Source: a virus. Taken from it: a stretch of DNA of 39,514 bases. The DNA lies in the IMG/VR virus record IMGVR_UViG_3300036851_000382, positions 1 to 39,514 of that record. One strand, given 5' to 3'. How positions within the stretch are numbered: position 1 is the first letter of the stretch; each line of letters starts with the position of its first letter. The notes beneath the pieces are model-generated. The model did not search any database, had not been told where the DNA came from, and worked only from the letters and a program-made list of their open reading frames with translations. Shown here piece by piece: positions 14,633-22,384 of this stretch. The position numbers and the translations under genes were made by a program.

Positions 14633-14935
14633 TCAGATCGGATTCGCGCGGTTGGTCTTCAACTTCAGCACGCCTTCGTGCGCCGCCTTGTTGCTGCCCG
14701 TCGATCTCACGTGCCATTCGGCGTGCGGTCCCCTGGCAAGAGACGATTCCCATGATGCCGACCAGTCGTTGCCCGACTGCGCCATCACGATTTCATCGGT
14801 CACCTCTACGCCCGCCGTGTCGCGATAGAGGATATACAGGTGCGCCCCGGTCGGATTGGTCGGCTCGCCATCAACATCGAAGAAATTCGACGTGAAGATG
14901 ATCGTGCTGCCGCGGGTGACAATGGTCGTCGCCAC
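14633..14935 (-). CDS. Small beta-rich structural protein, 100 aa
   Basis: 100 aa from a GTG at 14935 with GAGG six bases upstream. The start is two bases before the upstream gene's stop. Strands TIVTRGSTIIFTSNFFDVDG, GAHLYILYRDTAGVEVTDEI and WHVRSTGSNKAAHEGVLKLK suggest an Ig-like or BppU-like sandwich as found in receptor-binding or decoration proteins. No strong family match by eye. It closes the accessory block before the conserved tail-completion genes. Confidence 0.6.
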   Translation of the reverse strand: MATTIVTRGSTIIFTSNFFDVDGEPTNPTGAHLYILYRDTAGVEVTDEIVMAQSGNDWSASWESSLARGPHAEWHVRSTGSNKAAHEGVLKLKTNRANPI

Positions 14936-14936
14936 A

Positions 14937-15857
14937 TCAGACCTCGTGGATATTCACGGTCACCGTGTACGCACGGATGCTCGTCGTCGCCGAGTAGACC
15001 GGCGCATTGGTCGCCGTCGTGAACGGCCACGTCGACCAAGCATCGACCGGCTTGAGCTTGCGCATCGGCGGCGGCGGCGAATGTGCAAGCCAGCCCGGGA
15101 CGAACGCGGCTAGGAACTCACCCTGCATCGGCGCCTCAACCAGATGCGCTTCGATGTCGGTCCGGATCGTCGCCCGCTTGATGCCGGCCGTCCGCCGGTT
15201 CGTGAGATCGCCGATCCACTGCGCTACGAAAGTCGGAAGGAATTGGCTGGGCGCCGTCGCCGGCGGCGCCGCGAATCCATCGAGCGCGAACTTCCGACGC
15301 GTCGTCGACGCCCTGATCCTGCGTATGTCAGACTGAGAGAGAACAATGGGATCAGCGGCGGCCGCTGACGGGATGAAGATGGGACCGGCCGGCGACCGAT
15401 CGTAGGCCTCGATATTTGGCTGCTTCGCGTTGCGCGGCTCCCATTGCACGACCCACTGCGAAACGAAGCTAGGTAGGAACTGTCCGGGCGCAATGTTTGC
15501 GGGCGCCGAGAAACCCTCACTCTGCTTTGGCTTGCGTAGTTTGCGCTGGATGCGATCCTGCACAAGCACAACGGGTGCTGCCACAGGCGCAGCCGCGACA
15601 AAGATCGGCCCGGATGCCGAGCGGTCATAGGCCCTGATATTCGGCCGCGCCGAACGCCGCCCGCCGAATGTCTCGAAGCTACCGATGTCGTCCGGGATGG
15701 CAACCACGAACGCCGATTGCTGAACGACGAATTGCTTGCCCCGCCGGCGGACATTCTTCAGATCGCCCTGCCATTGCGACGCGAGCGTCTGCAGAAACAT
15801 GCCCGCAGGGATGGCCGGCGGCGCGATGGTCGGTTGATAGACGAGCCAAGATGCCAT
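14937..15857 (-). CDS. Internally repeated protein, unknown function
   Basis: About 306 aa. An FLxxxxxxW motif recurs four times (FLQTLASQW, FLPSFVSQW, FLPTFVAQW, FLAAFVPGW, near residues 25, 131, 210 and 252 counted from the TTG). A longer element, PNI-x-AYDRS-xx-GPIF, occurs at about 76-90 and 151-165. The C-terminal 35 residues are a separate beta-rich module (SIRAYTVTVNIHEV). It is rich in Arg and Pro with little predicted secondary structure between repeats. Start is uncertain: TTG 15869 overlaps the upstream stop as TTGA; ATG 15857 is used here. No family recognised. Its place among tail-accessory genes suggests a virion protein. Confidence 0.6.
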   Translation of the reverse strand: MASWLVYQPTIAPPAIPAGMFLQTLASQWQGDLKNVRRRGKQFVVQQSAFVVAIPDDIGSFETFGGRRSARPNIRAYDRSASGPIFVAAAPVAAPVVLVQDRIQRKLRKPKQSEGFSAPANIAPGQFLPSFVSQWVVQWEPRNAKQPNIEAYDRSPAGPIFIPSAAAADPIVLSQSDIRRIRASTTRRKFALDGFAAPPATAPSQFLPTFVAQWIGDLTNRRTAGIKRATIRTDIEAHLVEAPMQGEFLAAFVPGWLAHSPPPPMRKLKPVDAWSTWPFTTATNAPVYSATTSIRAYTVTVNIHEV

Positions 15858-15865
15858 GAGCGGAC

Positions 15866-18025
15866 TCAAGCGTTGAAGGAGGCGTACTTCAGACGTCGCA
15901 CGCTTTGCTCGGGCTCCAGTGAGCCGAACGCAAACCCGCTACCCTGAAATCCGACATACACCTGACCATATGTGTCCGGATCGCCTTCGATCCACTTGAT
16001 CGTGTCGAACAGTCCGAGCGGATAGCCGTCGCTGATGCGATTCCAGGTCGGGGAAGCCTGCTCGAAATCGTCCGACCGCCAGATGCCGAAATTCGCCGCC
16101 GCGGTCCCACCGACCCACCCGACGATGAACACGGTGGGATAGCCACCGCCGCCAATCTTGGGTTTGCCGAATCCGAAGCATCGAACTTCGGTGACACCGG
16201 AGAGGGCGCTCCAGGTCGCCCCACCATCGGTGCATTTGAAGAAGCTGCCGGTCACGCCAGGTGTGACGTCGCCGCCGGTGTAACACAGATGCCCGGCATT
16301 ACCCGGTACGCAACGCATCTTGGCATGGAAGCCATCGACACCGCCGCCGTCGGCAGTGAAACGGCCTGACTTCCTCAGCGTCCAATTTGCACCGCCGTCA
16401 GTCGAGCGGTAGACGCCATCAGCGCCGGTGACGTTGTTGAACGCATAGAACGTTCCGATGTTGATGCGGTCGGCACAGACGATGTGGCGATTTATCTGGG
16501 CACCGAGCGACGCCCAGCCGCGATTACCCGATGTGGGAACCCCTGAGATCGTCGGCGTGTTCCAGCTGGCGCCGCCGTCCGTTGTATACTGCAGCGGCGC
16601 ATTGGAATCGGACGAGCAACAAACGAAATTGGTGGACGATGCTGCCGCGATACAACCGCCGTCGCCGAAACCGGTCGGCTGTGCAGCCGGCGCCGACCAC
16701 GTCGCACCACCATCAGACGACTTCCGAACTGATGGCAACAGTGCGGCGATGAACGTCGGATTGTTCGATGCCCAATCGGCGGCAGCACCGAACGCGAAGG
16801 CACTAGTCGGGCCATATGTCGAAGGATACGTCCCGAGCGTCGCGATCCGAATGACCGGCCGATCCCACGATACCAACAGCGGCTTGCCGCCGGGCGGCAC
16901 GATCACCTGGTTGGCAACCAAATCCTCGATACCAAGCGTCTGCGACGTCCACGACAACCCGCCCGACGTCGGCGGGGTGATCACCCAAACACCGACGCCC
17001 TCCGCAGCATAGAGCTTGTTCGACTGCGATGGATCGTAGGCGATCGTCCCGAGCGACATGAAGCCGATGGAGTCAGGCCCCTCCATCACATACTCAAGAA
17101 TCGGTAGGTCCGATGCGGTCCAGTTGGTCACTGGCGTGTTATTCGGATACCCGGACCACGAACTGCCGCCGTTGATCGTGGTGCTGATCTCTCCCGCGTT
17201 GCGCTGCACGGTTATATGATTGGCGTCGGATGGATCAACCGCTACGCCACGCGCCGGACCTGCCCCGGCATTAGCCGACCACGATCCGTTATAGATACGC
17301 AGATTGCTGCCATCGACACCGTTGTCGGTCAGGTACACTATACCGGTCGGTCCGACCGTCAGATGGATGTGCGTCGTCGGACTGGACGACGTCAATGCCC
17401 AGCTTGCCCCGCCATTGGCTGAGCGATAGACGCCATTGCCGTAGCTCGACGCATAGATGATTTGCGTCTTGCCACCAACGACACTCGACGACGGATCGAA
17501 CGCCACCAGCACGCCGCCGGTATTGGTCGAGGTTGGAACGCCGGCAACCTGCGCCCATGTCGCGCCAGCGTCATGCGTGACCCAAAGCCCGTGCTCTCCG
17601 GTGCCGACATAGACCACGTCGGCGTTGTTCGGGTCCACGGCCATCTTGTAGCCCATGACCCGCGGCGATGCGTCGCCGATAGCACTCTGGTCATTCGGGT
17701 TGCAGCCATCCACATGCGTAAAGGCGGTGACGCTCCAGGTCACGCCCGAGTTGTCCGACCGGAACACCCGGCCACCGAACATCATGTAGAGCCGCGACGT
17801 CTGGCTCGGCGCGATCCTGATCTCGTAGACGCCCTCGCCGAGCCCATCGACGGCATGAGCCGCCGGCATCGACACTGTGGTGACGAGCTGCACCCATCGC
17901 GACCCGTTCCAGCGATAGGCACCGAACACGTCGATACGGCAGACCTTGGTGCCATCGGCGGCAATGTCGATGCCGGTCGTGAAGCCAAGCGCGCCGACAT
18001 TCAAAGTCTGCCATGCCGTCCCCAT
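15866..18025 (-). CDS. Asp-box beta-propeller protein (BNR / GH74-like)
   Basis: 719 aa with at least eight Asp-box-type motifs: SDNSGVTW, THDAGATW, SANGGASW, TINGGSSW, SSDGGATW, TTDGGASW, STDGGANW and CTDGGATW. These are linked by strands such as MAVDPNNADVVYVGTGEHGL. This arrangement is that of seven-bladed or paired propellers in the sialidase/BNR, sortilin and GH74 (xyloglucanase) families, and is closest in style to GH74. There is no signal peptide, so it is not a secreted host-type enzyme. In this context it is probably a virion-bound glycan-binding or glycan-cleaving protein. Catalytic acids cannot be assigned without alignment. ATG 18025 has only a weak binding site, and a divergent promoter region lies upstream. 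Confidence 0.75.
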   Translation of the reverse strand: MGTAWQTLNVGALGFTTGIDIAADGTKVCRIDVFGAYRWNGSRWVQLVTTVSMPAAHAVDGLGEGVYEIRIAPSQTSRLYMMFGGRVFRSDNSGVTWSVTAFTHVDGCNPNDQSAIGDASPRVMGYKMAVDPNNADVVYVGTGEHGLWVTHDAGATWAQVAGVPTSTNTGGVLVAFDPSSSVVGGKTQIIYASSYGNGVYRSANGGASWALTSSSPTTHIHLTVGPTGIVYLTDNGVDGSNLRIYNGSWSANAGAGPARGVAVDPSDANHITVQRNAGEISTTINGGSSWSGYPNNTPVTNWTASDLPILEYVMEGPDSIGFMSLGTIAYDPSQSNKLYAAEGVGVWVITPPTSGGLSWTSQTLGIEDLVANQVIVPPGGKPLLVSWDRPVIRIATLGTYPSTYGPTSAFAFGAAADWASNNPTFIAALLPSVRKSSDGGATWSAPAAQPTGFGDGGCIAAASSTNFVCCSSDSNAPLQYTTDGGASWNTPTISGVPTSGNRGWASLGAQINRHIVCADRINIGTFYAFNNVTGADGVYRSTDGGANWTLRKSGRFTADGGGVDGFHAKMRCVPGNAGHLCYTGGDVTPGVTGSFFKCTDGGATWSALSGVTEVRCFGFGKPKIGGGGYPTVFIVGWVGGTAAANFGIWRSDDFEQASPTWNRISDGYPLGLFDTIKWIEGDPDTYGQVYVGFQGSGFAFGSLEPEQSVRRLKYASFNA

Positions 18026-18033
18026 CAGAGGTA

Positions 18034-18062
18034 TTGACCTATAGTTGCATCCCTGAAAGAAT
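18034..18062 (+). promoter_or_regulatory. Candidate promoter for the reversed gene at 18084
   Basis: TTGACC at 18034-18039, 17 bases, then AAGAAT at 18057-18062 (four of six -10 positions). It sits 22 bases before the plus-strand start and just ahead of its strong binding site. A reversed isolated gene needs its own promoter, which supports the call. Confidence 0.45.
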
Positions 18063-18065
18063 CAA
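18038..18065 (-). promoter_or_regulatory. Candidate divergent promoter on the minus strand
   Basis: Reading the minus strand, TTGATT (18065-18060) is followed after 16 bases by TATAGG (18043-18038). It would drive the propeller gene and the genes after it. It overlaps the plus-strand candidate, so the two would compete. Confidence 0.3.
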
Positions 18066-18083
18066 TCTTCCAGGGAGGAACCA

Positions 18084-18395
18084 ATGCCCAATCCAATTGT
18101 GGACTTCATCATCAACCTTGCCTTGAAACTGATTCCGGATCGCATGATCGAACGCCCAAAAGAGCTGGAGCAAGAGTCACAAGAGGTCGTCGAACTTCTG
18201 GGGCTTGAGGACGACCAGGAGCAATCGAAACGCCTGCTGGTGGCGAACAAGGAACTGAAGGTCATCGACTTGGCGCGGATGAGTATCCCAAACCTGCCGA
18301 CCGACTTGAGCGATTATGACGTCACCGTCACCATTTCAGTTCGGCGGAAACCGGAGGCTGCGTGGGTCGCTCGCCGCCAACTGTGCCCGCGCTAG
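18084..18395 (+). CDS. Reversed (moron-like) gene, unknown function
   Basis: 103 aa. It is the only gene of the tail region on the plus strand. A very strong site (AGGGAGGAACC before ATG) and a candidate promoter precede it. The protein has a hydrophobic, amphipathic N-terminus (NPIVDFIINLALKLIPDRMI), an acidic helical middle (ELEQESQEVVELLGLEDDQE) and a beta-like C-terminus (YDVTVTISVRRK). It ends four bases inside the convergent neighbouring gene. Orientation, own signals and isolation fit a moron, a gene expressed independently of the late operon. Possible roles, such as host defence interference or exclusion, are guesses. Confidence 0.75.
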   Translation: MPNPIVDFIINLALKLIPDRMIERPKELEQESQEVVELLGLEDDQEQSKRLLVANKELKVIDLARMSIPNLPTDLSDYDVTVTISVRRKPEAAWVARRQLCPR

Positions 18396-18991
18396 GCAGT
18401 CGGACCGCCGCTCCAGTCGTCCAGGAATGCGCCCCCGTTCCAGTTCATTGCAAGGCCGGGCGAGCCCGAGGCATGGGTTGCGTCGGTCACCGACAACTGC
18501 TCCACGGCGTTGACCAGAACGCGGATCGTGGTGCCGGTCGCCTCAAGCCTCACGACGTCCCCGTTTGCGATTGTCGCCGAACTGAAAGATCCCAAGCTCG
18601 TATCAGTCCCGCTCGTCGTCTCATAGAGGAAATAGTTTCCGCCCGCAGGACCGATGAACTTGTAGCCGGACGGCCCAGCCCACCTGACGCACAACCCACC
18701 ACTGTCGCCCGCTGTCGTGAACGTCGCCTGCGAGAACTGATCGTTTGCGAAGGTATTAACCGCCGTCGCCCAATGCGAGATATTGTGCGCCGCATTGAAC
18801 CCGTTGGCCGTGACCGTATTGGATGAGATGACGCAGGAGCCAACTGCATTTGTCCAGTTGCTGCCGAGTGCACCATTCGCACGATTGAAGTTGTCAGATA
18901 CATCCCCGGCCACGGGCGGTCGCGGCACGACAACCGGATTGTTGTCGATGACCGATCGCCGCTTTGCCACCGCAGCATGATCATAGCGCAT
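18392..18991 (-). CDS. ConA/LamG-like beta-sandwich protein with shared N-terminal tag
   Basis: 199 aa. The first 12 residues (MRYDHAAVAKRR) are almost the same as those of the next upstream gene. After a Pro-rich linker, SDNFNRANGALGSNWTNA begins a jelly-roll domain of the kind found in many carbohydrate-binding modules (VRLEATGTTIRVLVNAVEQL, then SPGLAMNWNGGAFLDDWSGG at the C-terminus). The DNFNR-x-(N/D)G-x-LGxxW opening is typical of these glycan-binding sandwiches. Probably a virion accessory that binds a cell-surface or environmental polysaccharide. Its end overlaps that of the reversed gene by four bases. Confidence 0.7.
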   Translation of the reverse strand: MRYDHAAVAKRRSVIDNNPVVVPRPPVAGDVSDNFNRANGALGSNWTNAVGSCVISSNTVTANGFNAAHNISHWATAVNTFANDQFSQATFTTAGDSGGLCVRWAGPSGYKFIGPAGGNYFLYETTSGTDTSLGSFSSATIANGDVVRLEATGTTIRVLVNAVEQLSVTDATHASGSPGLAMNWNGGAFLDDWSGGPTA

Positions 18992-18992
18992 C

Positions 18993-19598
18993 TCAGGGGG
19001 AGACCTCGACCTTCGTGATGAAGAATCCCGTCGTCGCCAGCGGCGAATAGCCCGTCTTGTTCACTGTCGCTGCGTCGTTGCCCCCAGCCTTGAAGTATCC
19101 ATCGGTATTGGCCAGCGTTGCGCTCGTGATCGAATGCGATGCAGTTGCGCCAGGAAACCACGCAAAGACGTAATTCTTCGTCGCATCCCAATTTTCAGGC
19201 AGAGCAAAGCTGTCCGAGGTATATTCCGCATTTGCGCCCGGAGTGACCGTTACCGGGAAGGTCACAGTCGCCGGCGTGCCAGCGAAATCGTAGGCATCCC
19301 CAGCAGCGGCCGCCTGGCCAAACCGGAACGTGCTAGGCACACCATTGTTGTTGGACGCACTCCCGAACCTGACCGTGATGCGGGCATTGGCCTTGCCCGC
19401 TGATGCCGTCAGCCCCGCCGACTTGAGCACATTGAGCAACGTCAGATCGGCATTGCCGTCACCGTCGTCCGTCCCATTGAGCGTGGCGGAAACGTCATAG
19501 ACCGTTGTCCACACGACACCAGAGGGTGCCGCGACAAGCGCCGCCGAACCGTCGAGCACCGGCCGCCGCTTCGCCACGATGGCGTGGTCGTAACGCAT
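18993..19598 (-). CDS. Beta-rich virion protein with shared N-terminal tag
   Basis: 201 aa. It starts MRYDHAIVAKRRPVLDGSAA, matching the tag of the following gene, then continues as an all-beta protein (LNGTDDGDGNADLTLLNVLK, ARITVRFGSASNNNGVPSTF, NYVFAWFPGATASHSITSAT). ATG 19598 has AAGG seven bases upstream and lies one base after the preceding stop. Function unknown. The common tag on two different C-terminal domains suggests both dock on the same virion site. Confidence 0.6.
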   Translation of the reverse strand: MRYDHAIVAKRRPVLDGSAALVAAPSGVVWTTVYDVSATLNGTDDGDGNADLTLLNVLKSAGLTASAGKANARITVRFGSASNNNGVPSTFRFGQAAAAGDAYDFAGTPATVTFPVTVTPGANAEYTSDSFALPENWDATKNYVFAWFPGATASHSITSATLANTDGYFKAGGNDAATVNKTGYSPLATTGFFITKVEVSP

Positions 19599-19599
19599 G

Positions 19600-20046
19600 C
19601 TAACCTTGGACTGTCAGCTTTCCGCGCAGAACCGTCAGCAAAGCCTCGAGCACCGGCCGCGCCTCGCGCGGCGTCAGACTAAGCGAATCGATGTCGCGGC
19701 ACGCGCCCGACGGATCGCGCGCCTTGAAGCCCTCGAACACGGTGAGATTGCGGATCGAGGTCTCGATCGTCTCGATCGCGCCGCGTATCTGATCCTGAGT
19801 CATCGCCGGCTTGAGCGCCGGGACACCCTGACCAGCTGAGCGCATCCGCTCTTCGAAGACACAGTCATCGCACAGCCACGGACCTGATCCGCTTGAGGCC
19901 GGATCATACGGACCATAGTGAAAGCAGAACCCATCGGGCTCGACGGGCTTCGTCTGGCACTTCGCGCAGATGCCCATCGAGTGCCCGACCGACGGAATCC
20001 CCATGCCGATCTGCGGCCGATCGGTCCGCATCACCGGAACAAGCAT
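19600..20046 (-). CDS. Zinc-ribbon-like protein, 148 aa
   Basis: ATG 20046 is chosen for its GGGAGGAA site. The N-terminal half carries CAKC and CDDC pairs (ICAKCQTKPVEPDGFCFHYG; PWLCDDCVFEERMRSAG), so a zinc ribbon is likely. The C-terminal half is helical (QDQIRGAIETIETSIRNLTV; REARPVLEALLTVLRGKLT). Found as a pair with another Cys-rich gene one base upstream. No family recognised. A structural or DNA/protein-binding role are both possible. Confidence 0.6.
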   Translation of the reverse strand: MLVPVMRTDRPQIGMGIPSVGHSMGICAKCQTKPVEPDGFCFHYGPYDPASSGSGPWLCDDCVFEERMRSAGQGVPALKPAMTQDQIRGAIETIETSIRNLTVFEGFKARDPSGACRDIDSLSLTPREARPVLEALLTVLRGKLTVQG

Positions 20047-20047
20047 C

Positions 20048-20329
20048 TCACTTCCTCCCGAGCACGCCGTCGTAGTGCATTTTTGTTTCCATCGTTTCGA
20101 GCCATCTCTCGATCGGCACGCACGGCTTGCCGGCACACTTGAGACACACCGGCCCGTTGCACTTGTGGCAATAGCCACCGATGCCGTCGTCCGTGTTGGA
20201 CTTGAACGGCGGCTTGTCCACGACGGCCTGGCAATGCAGGCAGGTGAACGTCTCGACGATCTGATCGCAGGGAAGCGCGGGGTCTTTGATGATGAAGGCG
20301 CCCCGCGTCTTCCGTTGTCCGAACGACAT
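20048..20329 (-). CDS. Small Cys-rich zinc-ribbon protein, 93 aa
   Basis: 93 aa starting MSFGQRKTRGAFIIKDPALP. Cys pairs CLHC, CHKC and CLKC plus C70 give at least two zinc-binding knuckles (about residues 30-70). The C-terminus is helical (ERWLETMETKMHYDGVLGRK). An AGGG lies nine bases before ATG 20329. It resembles small phage zinc-ribbon proteins encoded near head-tail genes, but the exact family is not identified. It and the next gene are probably co-translated (one-base gap). Confidence 0.6.
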   Translation of the reverse strand: MSFGQRKTRGAFIIKDPALPCDQIVETFTCLHCQAVVDKPPFKSNTDDGIGGYCHKCNGPVCLKCAGKPCVPIERWLETMETKMHYDGVLGRK

Positions 20330-20346
20330 GATTCGTGCCCTAGTCG

Positions 20347-20823
20347 TTACTGATCCTCGTAATCCACGCCCACGAAGGCAGGCGCGGCGTAGGTCGGCGA
20401 CAGCGCCAGGAACACCAGACCGACGTCGTTGGTGGCGGGCCACAGGATCATTGCGTCGGTGTCCGGCGCCGCCCACTGCATCGAGGCGCGCTGGTTCAAG
20501 GCGCGCGCCCACACCGGCAGCGTATAGGTGCCCTCGGCGGTATAGCCCGCACCCGAACCGGTGCGGCTGGCGACATCGCCCGGCACCTTCGGGTTCGGCG
20601 TCAACGCCGAGCGGGTGCCGCCCGAGGTCGATTGCCGCTGCACGGCATAGACGATCTGGCAGTCGGTCGCGTTCGGGGCACCGTCGGCACCGACCGATAT
20701 CTCGGCCGCACGCCCACGGCAAAGCGTGGCGGTGACGCCGTAGAGCGACAGCATCGTCTTGAACGTCGTCGTCAGGTTCTGCTGGACGCCGGCCATTCGG
20801 TTATTCGCATGATAACGCGCCAT
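20347..20823 (-). CDS. Probable virion protein, unknown function
   Basis: 158 aa: MARYHANNRMAGVQQNLTTT, FKTMLSLYGVTATLCRGRAA, then a mixed domain with YTLPVWARALNQRASMQWAA and an acidic end VDYEDQ. No Cys pairs or membrane segment. A strong AAGGAG lies eight bases before ATG 20823. The position is that of minor head or head-tail joining proteins. The opening (M-A-RYHA) loosely recalls the tag of the two genes at 18392-19598, but the match is too short to claim relation. Confidence 0.55.
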   Translation of the reverse strand: MARYHANNRMAGVQQNLTTTFKTMLSLYGVTATLCRGRAAEISVGADGAPNATDCQIVYAVQRQSTSGGTRSALTPNPKVPGDVASRTGSGAGYTAEGTYTLPVWARALNQRASMQWAAPDTDAMILWPATNDVGLVFLALSPTYAAPAFVGVDYEDQ

Positions 20824-20886
20824 GGAAGGGCTCCTTTCTCAGAGCTGGAGATCGGGCAAGAAGAAAACGTCGGTGCGGCTTGCCCG

Positions 20887-22026
20887 TCAGGCCGCCCTTG
20901 CTACAAGTCGGGGCTTGAACTCATCCCACGCACGGCACAGCGCTTCGAAGCTGTCGGGCTCCCAGATGATGCGCTGATCGGGAGCGCTCCACGGGAACTG
21001 CTCGCCGACGCCGACGCCATGGTTTCGTTTCCACCATTGCGGCGTGTTCGGGATATAGCCCGTCATCGGGTCGGTGTTGATGAAGGCGAGCCACGGCTTT
21101 GTGCCCAGCAGAGCCAACGTCCATGGACCGTTATCGACGAACAGGTTGCACTTCGCGCGCTCATAGAGCGCGACCCGGATATCGAGATCGAGCGATGCCC
21201 CCGGACACGTCACGAAGCCGTCGATCGGCTCGCTCGCCTTCGATGTGTCGCGCACGAAGATGACGAACTCACCCTCCCGAGCCAGCTTGGCCGCAAACGG
21301 CAACCAGGCATCCAGGTTGCTGTTGCGGTGCGGCCAGTGCTGCGACTCGCGTAGCGTGATCGTCACCGGCGGTCGACCGATCCTCTCCAGCATCTCCCGC
21401 ACGCTGTCACGAGCAGCTTCGGTCACCGTCAGCCGCGGCACGGGCTCGCCTGCCCGCGCCGCCTCCGTGATTTCAACGAAGCTGTAGCAGCTCGGCCGAC
21501 GCCCACCCAACGCCTCGTTCGTGATCTCAGCACCGACCATCCGGCAGATCGGCACGACGACATGATCCATCCAGAAGTCCCGGCTGACGATCTCGTCATG
21601 CGCAAACTGAATATTCGTCGGCCCCTCCATGAAGGCGACCTTGAGCGGCCCCGGCACGCCTTCGCGGATCTGCGTCATCCTGGCGGTCATCGCCCACGGC
21701 AGGAAATCGAACTGCACCGGCTCGCTGTTGACGTCGTAGCAGACCAGATTCGCCGGAATATCCGATTGCACCGGAGCGCGGACATGCGGCGAGGTCGGCA
21801 GGATATCAGCAACCATCCGACGCTTGAGCTGATCCATCGCGGCGTAGGCCGCGAAGTGACTCGTGTTCACGCCGGCGTGGTCGATGAAGGCCACCGTCGG
21901 ACTCTCGCACGCTACCAGCGCGACGCAGTTGAGTTCGCCCAATTCTGCGCGCTCAAGCCAACGCTCCAGCAGGTCACACACTTCCTTGTTGCCTTCGACC
22001 GGCTCGACCTTCTCAATAGGAATCAT
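20887..22026 (-). CDS. Glycosyltransferase-like protein (GT-B type) with extra N-terminal domain
   Basis: 379 aa. An N-terminal helical region of about 80 residues (EVCDLLERWLERAELGELNC; VNTSHFAAYAAMDQLKRRMV) precedes a transferase-like body. TITLRESQHWPHRNSNLDAW, LFVDNGPWTLALLGTKPWLA and GVGEQFPWSAPDQRIIWEPD parallel, in the same order, VTLRHQVRKSPYRNSNQAAW, FGVSCGPTFLCSVTDYPCMI and RYGEQMPWFGKDQIAVWERD in the gene at 25507-26214. The two are therefore paralogues. The Rossmann-like C-terminal half resembles heptosyl-type GT-B proteins. It is separated from the main cassette only by the head-closure gene. Donor and acceptor unknown. Confidence 0.6.
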   Translation of the reverse strand: MIPIEKVEPVEGNKEVCDLLERWLERAELGELNCVALVACESPTVAFIDHAGVNTSHFAAYAAMDQLKRRMVADILPTSPHVRAPVQSDIPANLVCYDVNSEPVQFDFLPWAMTARMTQIREGVPGPLKVAFMEGPTNIQFAHDEIVSRDFWMDHVVVPICRMVGAEITNEALGGRRPSCYSFVEITEAARAGEPVPRLTVTEAARDSVREMLERIGRPPVTITLRESQHWPHRNSNLDAWLPFAAKLAREGEFVIFVRDTSKASEPIDGFVTCPGASLDLDIRVALYERAKCNLFVDNGPWTLALLGTKPWLAFINTDPMTGYIPNTPQWWKRNHGVGVGEQFPWSAPDQRIIWEPDSFEALCRAWDEFKPRLVARAA

Positions 22027-22029
22027 GCG

Positions 22030-22377
22030 TCATGAAGCCGCGACAAGCGGCGCCTCCGATGCTGCGTAGCAGTCGATCTCAATACCTTCGCGGCGGCCGA
22101 TCTCTCGGACGTCGGTGATATCGAAGTTCCGTCCCTCGAACAGGAGCCGGTGCAGAGTCGATATTTCCGCAACGGTCTGCGACCAGCGGATGCGGAACGT
22201 CTTGACCGCGTGCCCGACGATCTGCTGGGCCGCGAACCGCTCTGCACCGCGGTTCTCGATCTTATCCGCGGGAACGGTCGCGACATCGACCCACGTCACG
22301 ACCTGGTCGCCGCTGTCGCTCAGCGTGACGGACTTTCGCTGTATCGTGATGCTGCGATCAAGTCGGCCGGCGCGCAT
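22030..22377 (-). CDS. Head-tail joining (head closure) protein
   Basis: 115 aa: MRAGRLDRSITIQRKSVTLS, GDQVVTWVDVATVPADKIEN, then RWSQTVAEISTLHRLLFEGR and FDITDVREIGRREGIEIDCY. This is the standard sequence layout of the Phage_H_T_join family (AGxLDRRIxIQ..., W...VxA...E, FRIRW, I...IxEIGRREGLEI). It plugs the portal-adaptor after DNA packaging. In most genomes it directly follows the adaptor gene, but here 8.3 kb of sugar-modification genes lie between them. Confidence 0.9.
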   Translation of the reverse strand: MRAGRLDRSITIQRKSVTLSDSGDQVVTWVDVATVPADKIENRGAERFAAQQIVGHAVKTFRIRWSQTVAEISTLHRLLFEGRNFDITDVREIGRREGIEIDCYAASEAPLVAAS

Positions 22378-22384
22378 GTCGTTC

